Program-made: the position numbers and the translations under genes
Notes under the pieces: model-generated
Database searches by the model: none
What the model saw: only the letters and a program-made list of their open reading frames with translations
What the model was told of the DNA's origin: nothing
Assembly (NCBI GenBank): GCA_018985225.1
Contig: JADGIF010000101.1
Coordinates: 1-20,051, forward strand
DNA length: 20,051 nucleotides
Origin: Amoeboradix gromovi
Taxonomy: Eukaryota > Sanchytriomycota > Sanchytriomycetes > Sanchytriales > Sanchytriaceae
Direction: 5' to 3'
Shown: piece by piece, positions 9,391-17,868 of the stretch
Layout: the number at the start of each line of letters is the position of its first letter
Position numbering within the stretch: the stretch's first letter is position 1

Positions 9391-10930
9391 TTTGCAACGA
9401 ACTGTTGATGACCTTGAGTGTTTCCCTGAATTTTGAGTTGCAGTTATCTGGTAATTTAACAAGCTTCCTCGAAATCATTTCATCTCGAATGCAAGCAATT
9501 TTTGAATCCTCAACTAAAGTTGCAAGACTCTTGCTTGTCTGGATTGCTGCCAGTTTGAAGTGGTTACATTCAATGGTTATATCTTTGTGGAAGTCTAGCT
9601 GCTTTTCTGCCTGCTTGCTCGCTTCAAAGGATGTTATTGTAAATATCCATTTAAAACCGCATGGATCATAAACATCTGCAAAGTCATCCCGGGAACCCTT
9701 AAGCTTCTCATGAATTGATCCCTTCTTCTGTTGCTGTGCTGACTTGCTGTTTTTAGCAAGCTGCACATCTACCTTGAAGTTACTGGCTAGTTCTTCTAAT
9801 GATACCTTCAGCGGTAGTCCTACATTTTCTATCTCTTTGAATAGGGTTTCAATAAGCACTTCGTTTCTTGTTGGCAATGCCATTTCCCTCATTAGATACA
9901 TCCATGAATGCATCTGCTCGTCTACAAACAGCTGAACATATGCAGTGTTGACCGGTAGAAATAAATTTTTTGCATTGCTACTTGTAAACTCGCCAATGAG
10001 TTCACGACCAGCCGCTAAGAACTTTACCTTGAACATCATCTCTGTGAAGCATTTTGCTTCCACCTGCAGGAGCAAACTGGAATTTGAGTCGCCATTTATC
10101 TGATATTCACACATCTTCCCTTTATAAACAGGTACATAGTACCCGTGCACCTTGACTGTTTCTAACAATGTTCTGTCTAACAATTTGCCATAGCTGTAGA
10201 ATTCTACCTCATGGCTCGTGTTAACTATAAAACTGTCCTGCGGATGCGCACCCCTAGTGAGGATGTAAGCGAGGTTGTCTTTAGACGTTATGCTAAGTGA
10301 CTTCTCAACTAATGTTAGCCCGGACCGCACTTCAAAGTCTTTTACATCGACAAATGAGCCGTATAGAGTCTCTATAAGATTAGCCGATGGAGGAACAAAT
10401 ACGAGCGAATGAGGAGGAATAATCAAACCAGATATGCCTTTCGTGTTGATTGATACAAGGCATCTGTTTCCTTTATGAAAAATCTCAATTTCAGAAAGCA
10501 GTGAGAAGTAAAAAATCAAACTAGCTTGATTTTCCATTGTTTGGACAAAGCTGTTTCTGCAATCTATTTGATCCGGTGAATAGCTTATTATATCATAATC
10601 ATATCTTATTTCACCTAAAAATATCATTCGTAAATTGGACTTCAGACCAAGCTGAACAATAACTTTATAAGCTAATAAATAAACCAAATCAGTGTAATCT
10701 ATACATAATGCACCTTCTATAAATGGTAGACTTTGGTCTATGGCTATCTGTATTTTGTGTTCCATAAAGATAATGCAATCCTCTTTTAAAAACTGTAATT
10801 CCTCAGGCTTTAGCACATGTTTTATGACTTCAAATTTCTTCTTTAGATGCAAGTCAACAATGACAACACACTCTTGTGAACTTTCAAATTTCCATGATAA
10901 TTTGGAAATGCAGGGATTTTCGATCTTCAT
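9323..10930 (-). CDS. 535-aa protein, possibly androglobin-like C-terminal region
   Basis: Starts at ATG 10930 (MKIENPC) and ends at 9323, overlapping the RPB1 fragment by about 68 bases, so its last 15-25 residues (from about LQTSP on) read RPB1-derived or junction DNA out of frame and are probably not native. No conserved catalytic motif is visible. Residues about 265-340 ([10 protein letters not shown]..., then [20 protein letters not shown] and ELIGEF) and a later block ([14 protein letters not shown], then HKDITIEC and FKLAAIQ) have the order seen after the globin domain in androglobin, a cilium-linked calpain-like protein. This is a pattern resemblance from memory, not a search result. 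The calpain and globin domains are absent. A lysine- and glutamine-rich linker ([14 protein letters not shown]) lies between the two blocks. Alternative: a lineage-specific orphan. Confidence 0.55.
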   Translation of the reverse strand: MKIENPCISKLSWKFESSQECVVIVDLHLKKKFEVIKHVLKPEELQFLKEDCIIFMEHKIQIAIDQSLPFIEGALCIDYTDLVYLLAYKVIVQLGLKSNLRMIFLGEIRYDYDIISYSPDQIDCRNSFVQTMENQASLIFYFSLLSEIEIFHKGNRCLVSINTKGISGLIIPPHSLVFVPPSANLIETLYGSFVDVKDFEVRSGLTLVEKSLSITSKDNLAYILTRGAHPQDSFIVNTSHEVEFYSYGKLLDRTLLETVKVHGYYVPVYKGKMCEYQINGDSNSSLLLQVEAKCFTEMMFKVKFLAAGRELIGEFTSSNAKNLFLPVNTAYVQLFVDEQMHSWMYLMREMALPTRNEVLIETLFKEIENVGLPLKVSLEELASNFKVDVQLAKNSKSAQQQKKGSIHEKLKGSRDDFADVYDPCGFKWIFTITSFEASKQAEKQLDFHKDITIECNHFKLAAIQTSKSLATLVEDSKIACIRDEMISRKLVKLPDNCNSKFRETLKVINSSLQTSPISSKSGLLLLWIWVEVRMT

Positions 10931-11109
10931 TGTTTTTGGGCCTCAAAAAGCATAAAAAGATACGTAAGCATCTGCAATTAATTATTTGACCCTAAGGACA
11001 GATTTTATAATATGGCTGAGAGCGTAGTCTCATTGTGAATCACAGTTCTATTATTGTAATGGACTGATGATATCCTATATGAAACATACACAAAACCTAG
11101 ATCAGCTTT

Positions 11110-11382
11110 TTAGGATCGATATCCAAACAGCTCAATTGTTTTCTTGAATAAATCGTTTATCGCGAATTTGTATGCATATTTACATAATTTCATGACTTTT
11201 CCAGATTTTTCCAATAGCTCAAATACTCGATCTTCTTCCTTTTTGCAAATGGTAAATGGAATTAATGGATTTAATACCGAACGTGTCAATTCTAAAGAAG
11301 TAACTAGTAGGTACAGCATACATTCATCAACACTGAGGAACTGGCCCAAGCATGGAACAATTATATGTATTTCAACTCGTTC
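11110..11382 (-). CDS. probable terminal exon of an unrecognised gene
   Basis: 90 codons open from just after a TGA (11383-11385) to TAA at 11110; the first ATG is 11319. The frame is protein-like from its beginning: ERVEIHIIVPCLGQFLSVDE, then MLYLLVTSLELTRSVLN, a KKEEDRVFELLEKSGKV helix and LFKKTIELFGYRS at the end. Because coding character starts before the ATG, an upstream exon joined by splicing is likely. A convincing intron candidate lies at 11416-11451. No family recognised. The open plus-strand frame over the same bases looks like a shadow. Confidence 0.4.
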   Translation of the reverse strand, partial: ERVEIHIIVPCLGQFLSVDECMLYLLVTSLELTRSVLNPLIPFTICKKEEDRVFELLEKSGKVMKLCKYAYKFAINDLFKKTIELFGYRS

Positions 11383-12277
11383 TCAAAAGAGACCAACGAT
11401 AAATAAACTCGTAAACTATTTATTTAATAATTAGTATGCTATTGGTCTTACAATATGTGCAACAATAGAGACCATATGGCAGCAAGGAAAATATACATCA
11501 AATATATGTATCCTTATTCAATCCCGTCTTAGGATAGTGCAAGCATGAGCAGTCATTGTAATGGAGCATCTAGCACTACCAGTCTCTCTCGGAAATCAGG
11601 ATCTTTAACGAGGAGATATAGTTGAGCGGAATATTGTCGTATTTTTGCCCCCCAATACTCTAGACGTCATGTCGTTGTTAGGGATTCGTGTTCTTTGCCT
11701 ACCAGGTGTTTCACTTTGCTTACTAAACTTCTTGAGAGCTGAATATTGAAGTAAAATACATTAACGTCTCAATTAACGGCTTCATAACTGCGAGTACATT
11801 CGCGTAACCTTGGATCACTACGTGATCATAAATGCTCAAGTAACTGAAATCATTTACACGCCAGCATACAATCTTTAATGTCTATCTGTGCATTAAGCAG
11901 AAGATTATACTTTTGCCAAAACAACACACTGGCATCTTGTACGGGATGCTACAATGGCTCTTTTGCTGTGCTTATAATTATTTCGTACATGGTAAATCAT
12001 TTTATTATCAGGTTCGCTCTATCGTCTTATTCATGATTGTGGCAGTGTCTTTGTCAACACAAGGCTTTTGCACCAGACTCTATTAAGTCTGTTGGTTTTA
12101 AATGGTGGATTTGGAGAAGTATATTGGCTGATAAGATTGCACAATATAGGTTTGGATTCCTTTGGAATCAGATTTTTCAAATCTATCAAGGTATCTTTTT
12201 TTCAATTTATCATATGATTTATTCTCATACTGCCATTCATAAAGGATATCCTATTTTTATAACGAAACATCGGGTTT
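11383..12277. other. long stretch without a secure gene
   Basis: About 890 bp. On the minus strand there are two good-looking intron candidates: 11416-11451 (36 nt, GTAAGA...TACTAAT...TAG) and 11660-11702 (43 nt, GTAGGC...CCTAAC...CTAG), with short protein-like frames beside them, e.g. YLSIYDHVVIQGYANVLAVM near 11780-11850. These may be exons of the gene ending at 11110, but I could not build a single consistent model. A perfect 6-bp hairpin (GATCAC-TAC-GTGATC) lies at about 11812-11826. The plus-strand frame 12037-12294 is not convincing. Confidence 0.4.
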
Positions 12278-12901
12278 ATGTCAAATCCTTCTAATGAAAT
12301 AATAGATTTAACAGAATCAGTTGATGACAACCGAAGAAGAAGTACACGTAGATGTGTTAGAAATCGATTGATGACTGCTACACCACGAAGAAGGCGTGCC
12401 CATTCCAGTAATAATTCGGCTCGGCATGTAAATAGCTTTTTAATCAGAAGGCCGATCAATAGACCCAACAGAACGCTTAATGGAAGAAGGATGGAATCGC
12501 ACGGTTTCGAACAAAATTTCCTGGCTGAAATTGATGCAGAGTCAAATTATATGAACACATCAAATGGCTTAAATCGTGCTACGATAAACAGTTTACTAAC
12601 TACTCGTGTCGGAGAGGAATACACTGAGATAATAGACCTGACTGCGGTTGATAGCAGCGATGTTATTGATTTGACTAACGATGACCTATATGTTGCCAAA
12701 CCAGAATATACCATAATTAGAGAAAAGGTTAGTAAGCCAAATTGCAACCTGACTGGGAGCTGCACAATTTGCTTGGAAGAATTCAAAGCAAAAGATGAGT
12801 GCCTTGTTTTCAATTGCAAACACTCTTTTCATCGGAAATGTGTGACCAACTGGCTAACCCTTAAGAATTCATGCCCATTATGTAGAAAACCAGTCTCTTA
12901 A
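12278..12901 (+). CDS. RING-H2 ubiquitin ligase with three SUMO-interacting motifs (STUbL candidate)
   Basis: 207 residues. The C-terminus is a complete RING-H2 finger: C162, C165, C180, H182, H185, C188, C199, C202 (spacing C-x2-C-x14-C-x1-H-x2-H-x2-C-x10-C-x2-C), with W192 at the usual E2-facing position. Three hydrophobic-acidic motifs fit SUMO-interacting motifs: IIDLT at 8-12, IIDLT at 118-122 and VIDLT at 129-133, each followed by acidic residues. A strongly basic stretch at residues 18-40 (NRRRSTRR, PRRRR) may be a nuclear signal or contact nucleic acid. SIMs plus RING define SUMO-targeted ubiquitin ligases, which ubiquitinate poly-SUMOylated nuclear proteins; the RING-H2 type is closer to Arkadia/RNF111 than to RNF4/Slx8. 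Function is inferred. An AATAAA overlaps the stop codon and SERINC begins 31 bp later. Confidence 0.85.
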   Translation: MSNPSNEIIDLTESVDDNRRRSTRRCVRNRLMTATPRRRRAHSSNNSARHVNSFLIRRPINRPNRTLNGRRMESHGFEQNFLAEIDAESNYMNTSNGLNRATINSLLTTRVGEEYTEIIDLTAVDSSDVIDLTNDDLYVAKPEYTIIREKVSKPNCNLTGSCTICLEEFKAKDECLVFNCKHSFHRKCVTNWLTLKNSCPLCRKPVS

Positions 12902-12932
12902 TAAAATTTTCTTTCACGTTACTCTCCTTTAA

Positions 12933-14225
12933 ATGTGTATGTGCATTGGAACGGAATGTGCGTGTTGTTTTGGTGGGATGGCCTGCAGATGTGTGAGTTC
13001 AATCTGTGGCAATGTAGGCAGCTCTGTAGCAACTCGTGCTGGATACGGTATCTTGTTTTTGTTTAATGCCATCTTGTCGTGGGTCAGCTTAAGCGATGCA
13101 TGGGATAGAAAATTAGAACAACTGGCCCATGGGTATTTAAAGATAAAGTGTCCTCAGGGTAATTGTTATGGTGTGTTGTCTGTTCATCGAATCCAGTTTG
13201 CGTTAACAATTTTTCATTTTTTCCTCAGCCTTCTCATGCTAAATACCAAGTCTTCCAATGATCCTCGAAGTTCTATTCAAAAGGGATGGTGGGGTCCTAA
13301 ACTGATCATATATTTCGGATTGATAGTGGCTGCATTTTTTATACCGAATGAATTTATAGTCTTTTATTCCAACTATATCGCAATCATTGGTGCCTTTTTA
13401 TTTGTGCTAATTCAACTTGTCTTATTAACAGACATGGCCCATACATTTACTGAAAGAATGATTGAAAACTGGGATATTGAAAAAAACAATTTTTATTTGG
13501 GTGTTTTAATCTCTACTAGTCTAATCCTTGTTATTGCTACCTTAACACTTACCGTCCTAATGTTTGTATGGTTTGGTAAGGACAAGTGCAGTCTCAATCA
13601 GTTCTTCATTTCTTTTAATTTAATCCTCTGCTTTGGATTAACATTAGCGTCAATTAGCCCTGTGGTCCAAGAACACAACCCCAAGTCTGGTTTGACCCAA
13701 GCCAGCATAGTGATGTCTTATTGCACCTATTTGATCTTTAGTTCGATAGTTAACGAACCGCATAACACTTGCAATAAGTTTGATTCACCTGGATCCAGAT
13801 CAACTACGGTAATTCTGGGCGCATTGTTTACATTCGTAGCTATCTTATACTCTACTTCTTCTGCCGCAACCAGAGGTACTCAATTAATTGGAGAATCAAA
13901 TACTCCTTTAATTGATAACGCCGCCAGTCGTGAAGAGATGAGTACCGAAATATCAGGGAAGTATCCTCATGATGATGAGTCCATTGGGTGTTTATATAGC
14001 TACTCATTCTTTCACTTTGTCTTTGGGATCGCCTGCATGTATTTGTCGATGCTAATGACTAATTGGAATACGATGACTTCTATAACAAGCAATGGAGAAC
14101 AGTTTGTAGAAATAGGGCAGGGATGGGCTGCTGTATGGGTAAAGGTAGCTAGTTCGTGGATTGTTGTGCTGCTATATTTATGGACGCTTTTTGCGCCGAT
14201 CTTATTCCCAGAGAGAGAATGGTAA
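12933..14225 (+). CDS. TMS1: SERINC/TMS1 family multi-pass membrane protein
   Basis: 430 residues, slightly shorter than yeast Tms1 and animal SERINCs (about 450-470). Family signatures: Cys-rich start (MCMCIGTECACCFGG...CRC), first membrane segment with TRAGYGILFLFNAILSWVSL, VHRIQFALTIFHFFLSLLML, a KGWWGPKLIIYFGLIV helix, FIPNEFIVFYSNYIAIIGAF, DMAHTFTERMIENW, and the conserved end WTLFAPILFPEREW. About ten membrane segments are visible. SERINCs are lipid-scramblase-type proteins of the secretory system and plasma membrane, originally proposed to promote serine incorporation into lipids. ATG 12933 is the first in-frame start after the preceding gene's stop. The family ends just where TAA occurs, so TAA is a normal stop in this genome. 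An AATAAA follows at 14240. Confidence 0.93.
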   Translation: MCMCIGTECACCFGGMACRCVSSICGNVGSSVATRAGYGILFLFNAILSWVSLSDAWDRKLEQLAHGYLKIKCPQGNCYGVLSVHRIQFALTIFHFFLSLLMLNTKSSNDPRSSIQKGWWGPKLIIYFGLIVAAFFIPNEFIVFYSNYIAIIGAFLFVLIQLVLLTDMAHTFTERMIENWDIEKNNFYLGVLISTSLILVIATLTLTVLMFVWFGKDKCSLNQFFISFNLILCFGLTLASISPVVQEHNPKSGLTQASIVMSYCTYLIFSSIVNEPHNTCNKFDSPGSRSTTVILGALFTFVAILYSTSSAATRGTQLIGESNTPLIDNAASREEMSTEISGKYPHDDESIGCLYSYSFFHFVFGIACMYLSMLMTNWNTMTSITSNGEQFVEIGQGWAAVWVKVASSWIVVLLYLWTLFAPILFPEREW

Positions 14226-14277
14226 ATTATTAAAAAATTAATAAACAACTTGATATAAACTGTATTTACTTGCTTGC

Positions 14278-14976
14278 TTACCCCAGTCTAAAATACACGA
14301 TCAGAGTAAACAGGATGGAAATTGTTAATTCCAAAGTGCAGTCACTAGAGGGACTGGAGTAAACCGAAATCCTGCGAATTCCAACAAGGTATATAAATGT
14401 GATAACTAGAATCGAGAGCAAGAACCTGAGTTTGTTGTAGCATTGGCTAGCAAATTTGGAAGCTAAAAACGGATACAATGGATCATCAACAGATGAGGAG
14501 ATAGCTTGGTGACTCATATGGTGCTTAACCAAATGTAACTCATAAGACCTTTCCCTGTAGTTATATTTGTAACGAGACTGGAAAAGTGGATTAGTCGAAT
14601 TTTGTTCCTGATACGGAAACGGAACATCTAAATGGGAAAGAAGTAACAGCAGATATTCAGTATCGCTTGGACAGGTGCTCAGTAGGAACATGGTATCTGA
14701 ATATCGTAATGAACATGATTTCCAATCCCCAATATCTTTACTGGGAAATTCAGATTTAGGACTAGAACCTAGAGGCTTCGAGTTTGGTATTACATTCGGA
14801 AACAAATAAAACCCATTATTAAAGTAGACATCTATGTAACACCTGTTGCTGCAAAATCGCAAGTGAACATTTTTTGTGAGTTTCCTGAAAATACGATGCT
14901 CACCTAATTCATTTGCAATTTTTGAAGAGTATTGAGATATCTCTTTGCGTATATCATCGCATATTGTTTTGGACAT
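14278..14976 (-). CDS. hypothetical protein with two C-terminal membrane segments
   Basis: 232 residues from ATG 14976. No family recognised. The first 170 residues look soluble, with two cysteines close together (RFCSNRCYIDVYF) and a run YLLLLLSHLDVPFPYQEQ. The C-terminus has two membrane segments, FLLSILVITFIYLVGI and ELTISILFTLIVYF, separated by about 15 residues, ending almost at the stop, so it is probably a hairpin-anchored protein with a cytosolic N-terminus. It is convergent with SERINC, with 52 bp between stops. Confidence 0.6.
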   Translation of the reverse strand: MSKTICDDIRKEISQYSSKIANELGEHRIFRKLTKNVHLRFCSNRCYIDVYFNNGFYLFPNVIPNSKPLGSSPKSEFPSKDIGDWKSCSLRYSDTMFLLSTCPSDTEYLLLLLSHLDVPFPYQEQNSTNPLFQSRYKYNYRERSYELHLVKHHMSHQAISSSVDDPLYPFLASKFASQCYNKLRFLLSILVITFIYLVGIRRISVYSSPSSDCTLELTISILFTLIVYFRLG

Positions 14977-15626
14977 CCTCTAACAACTGTTGTAGACAGA
15001 TTCTGGTGGATGTCATTTTGTATCTGATGACGGCATTGCTTGATTGGAACAAAAATAAATCACACATCACGAGACATACCAGATAATTAATTAGATCAAC
15101 ATCTTCAAAGACTAGGCGCTTTGGCGAGTAAAAACAGTGACGGTATTATTATAAATCTACATACATGATTTTTCAAGCCCCTTTGGTCACTTCACGATAT
15201 GAGACCATTAGAGCAATAAAGAAATAGACACGCTTCCATTAGACAAAGTCTCTAAAACTTAGTTCCTTCATAGAACTTGGAAATTAAATTAGCCCATATT
15301 TTATGTCCCGTGCTATAAGCGATAATTCATTATTACCAATCTCTTGTAGACAAGATTTTAAAGTATTTTCTTGTTTCCGATACTTCAAGTACTCATTCCG
15401 CTGTACTTATAACTGGGACTCATCAGTTAATTATACAGCGTTTGGAAAATCTGTGTTTTTAATCCATCTTGTACAAATTACCTCTGTTTAAGCTCTTCTT
15501 ATTGTCAGATTAGGTGGTGTAGATCATGTTGTGCTATAAATTGCTTATTGTCTAGGACGCTCTTATTCTTAAATTAAATCTCAGATGATCAAGTTTAATG
15601 ACCTCAGAGAAAATAAAATTAATTTA
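14977..15626. other. 650-bp gap upstream of the two-TM gene
   Basis: Contains the promoter of the 232-aa gene and the 3' end of DZIP1. Apart from the possible spliced frame at 15284-15487, I see short interrupted frames only. The plus-strand frame at 15303-15491 overlaps that minus-strand candidate and is likely its shadow. No tRNA-like or snRNA-like motif was found. Confidence 0.4.
15284..15487 (-). CDS. possible C-terminal part of a small spliced gene
   Basis: Two frames join across a plausible 36-nt intron (15401-15436, GTATAA...TTAAC...GTACAG). Upstream: VICTRWIKNTDFPNA. Downstream: RNEYLKYRKQENTLKSCLQE then IGNNELSLIARDIKYGLI and TAA at 15284. The joined sequence is Lys/Arg-rich and helical, like a small mitochondrial or ribosomal-type protein, but no family is recognised. 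The frame is closed upstream by a TAA at 15488-15490 with no ATG, so a further exon would be needed. Chance openness cannot be excluded. Confidence 0.25.
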
Positions 15627-17830
15627 TTAAAACTCATCTACATCCGATTCAAATTTGTCTTCGTCTACAACAACTCTTTTTACATTGTCTTGCAGTTTTT
15701 GATGGCGAGAAGAGGAGGACTGCTGCAGTGGCTGTTTTGTTTCATTTGACTGCTGCGGTGACTGTTTTGTTTCATTTGACTGCTGCTGAATTGTCAGCTT
15801 AACTGGCTGTTTTGAGAATAGTTGGTCAAAGTTGTTAGACGGTGGTACCGAATGTTCTTTTTCATGTATTGTTCTTCTGTCAAAGACTCTTGGTATGTTG
15901 GGTTCTTCCGTAACAGTTTCGAGCAGGGATCCACCGCGATTGAATACTCCATCCGTAGGTGTTGAAGATACACCCTCTTTCTTTCGTAATAGTCCCTTAA
16001 ACTGTGTTGCGGCTTTTGCCACAACAAACGGGTTGGCCTTTGGGGTAGAGGGAGTTAGCGAGCTAGCTATTTGACGAGCATCCGCATCCTTGTTCTTGAA
16101 GGATTGATAAAGTTTGGGTCGATTTAACGAGAGGGCCTTAAAAACAGGACTTTCGACTCTAAATTAGTTAGAAACTACTCATCGTCACTCCAATCCTCAT
16201 CATCTTGCATGTTCTTTAGAGGTGAGGCAACTCTCGAGGGCGATGGGGGTCTATCTCCTCTATAATCCCGCCAGCTAATTCTTTTTGGCGAACTACTTCT
16301 TGGTTGAGTTGCAGAAGCATTTCCTGAATCTCTTTGCTCATATCTGGATGATGAAGTATCAATTTGAAGGCTTGGTTTTGATTTTTGCTTCCTCTGAGAT
16401 GCAATTTGATCTATTTGATTTGACAAATAGCTCTTCATATCCTCAAAATACGGACGGGAAGCATCCAAATCAAATTCTTCTTGTCCAAAGATATTCTTGT
16501 TGATATCTCTTAATAACACTGGCTTTTCATCAATCACTTGGGACTCGCTATGTTTAAAAAATGTTTTCACCCAAGGCTTACTATCAATGGGTGAGAAGAT
16601 CTCATTCTTCAATATTTTCTCGTAATCATCCCATCCTGGTCTGTTCTCAAAGGTTCCTTCAATATTCTGAGTTTTCCTAATTGGTTCTTTTCCATCTTGC
16701 CTTTCTTCTTCATCTTCATTTTCCTCGTCATCAACTTCAATTTGCTCTTCCTCGCTAATGCTATCTAATGATTTGGCCTCAATTTGTGCTGGGTCTCTTT
16801 TGACCTTACCTTGCAAATGTGCAACCAAAGGTTTAAACTTTGGATTGCTTGTAGATTTGGAAAGGACAGTGACCGCATGCTTATTACTGTTGACACTACT
16901 TAAAGATTCTAACTCATTTGTTTTGGACTTACTTCTGGAGGCACTGTACTTACGAGTGTCATTTAGTTTGCTGTTACTTTTGAGTGATAAAGATTTCTTT
17001 AATTGATAAATCTCTTTTCGTAATTCTTCATACTCAGGCTTATCATCAAGTATCTTTACACTCTCTTGTTCCTTAATTTCATTTACAATATCTTTCTTCA
17101 TAGCATCCCATTTTTGGAACCATTTGTCTCTCTCCTCTATCAATTTGTTTTCCAAATCAAACTTATTTTTCTCCTCTCGCTCCCTTTCTTGCTGGATGTG
17201 AAGTTCCTTGACTTGCGCTTCTGTGGCATTGAGCTGAGTTGACATAACTGATAACACTTCAGTGATCTTGTCCAACAATGGGTCCGTTCTTTTGGATTTA
17301 TAGTCGCCTTTTGAATCATAATACTCACTTAGACAATCTGCATGTCTTCTCTTCACATGCGATTCTAAATAACTATCGCTAGTAAATGATTTCGAACAGA
17401 ATTCACATTTGAAATAAGAACTAACTTGATTGTTTGGTAACTTATGCGCCATTTGATATGCATACACAGTCTTTTTCAGCAATTTGTTTTCCTTCTTTAG
17501 GTCCTCGTACTCATTATTTTGATTCAGTCTATTATTTTTCAAATCTTTCATGCTATACTCCACCTCACTTAGACTCTTTTCCAACTCATTATTTCTTTCT
17601 TGAACATGCTTGTTTTTAGTCATCAAATACTCATTTAGTAGTTGAGATAACTTGAATAGTTTTATCAAATTAATATCTTGGAATCTTTCCTTGTCTATGT
17701 TACAATATGTTATCATGTCCATAATCTCCATGAGCTCTTCTGTATTATTTTCCTCTTGTATTCTTTCTGGCGTAACTGCTCCTATTAGCTTCCAATTAAT
17801 TTCTTTATTTTTCGGATGAAAAGTAAACAT
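15627..17830 (-). CDS. DZIP1: DZIP1/Iguana-like basal-body zinc-finger protein (two exons)
   Basis: Homologue of DZIP1, a centriole/basal-body and transition-zone protein needed for cilium assembly. Exon 1 is 17830-16179 and exon 2 is 16158-15627, 727 residues in total (human DZIP1 is about 870). The N-terminal DZIP domain is clear: FTFHPKNKEINWKLIGAV, then MITYCNID and LFKLSQLLNEYLM (family pattern F.FR.R...DWR...V, TFC.L, RLAQL..EYLL). One C2H2 finger follows (C142, C145, H158, H163). Residues about 75-130 and 190-285 are coiled coil, then an acidic run (EVDDEENEDEEE) and a low-complexity Ser/Pro-rich tail. Exon 2 has no ATG of its own and continues the acidic end (DWSDDE, then VESPVFK). 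DZIP1 implies a flagellated stage. Start ATG 17830 fits the family N-terminus. Confidence 0.85.
15718..15786 (-). repeat. 30-bp tandem repeat in DZIP1 exon 2
   Basis: Two near-identical 30-bp units (15721-15750 and 15751-15780, two mismatches) plus a partial third encode QQSNETKQSP, QQSNETKQPL and QQS. It is a small in-frame coding repeat, likely length-variable. Confidence 0.9.
16159..16178 (-). other. 20-nt spliceosomal intron in DZIP1
   Basis: Minus-strand sequence GTAGTTTCTAACTAATTTAG: GT 5' end, CTAAC branch motif, AG 3' end, all in 20 nt. Removing it converts the TAG at 16175-16177 into continuous coding (codon GAA across the junction) and joins the DZIP1 frame to an otherwise start-less frame of 176 codons. 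Confidence 0.65.
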
Positions 17831-17868
17831 TTGGCCTAGCCAGAATTCAAAAAATCGAGTTTATTTAT

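Noticed and set aside
11383-11580. TGA read as Trp in minus-strand frames (e.g. before ERVEI)
   Set aside because: The frames involved are not supported by homology, and short open stretches arise by chance; the recognised genes do not use TGA internally.
11809-11826. Hairpin GATCAC-TAC-GTGATC as terminator, tRNA arm or transposon end
   Set aside because: Isolated 6-bp stem with no matching second copy, B-box or target-site duplication nearby.
12037-12294. Plus-strand frame rich in Trp/Phe, and an overlapping frame containing GGFGEVY resembling a kinase glycine loop
   Set aside because: No ATG, no further kinase motifs, and two overlapping frames look equally good; it also overlaps the RING gene start.
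15627-16022. A separate small gene
   Set aside because: It lacks an ATG and continues the DZIP1 frame after removal of a 20-nt GT-AG segment, so it was merged with DZIP1.
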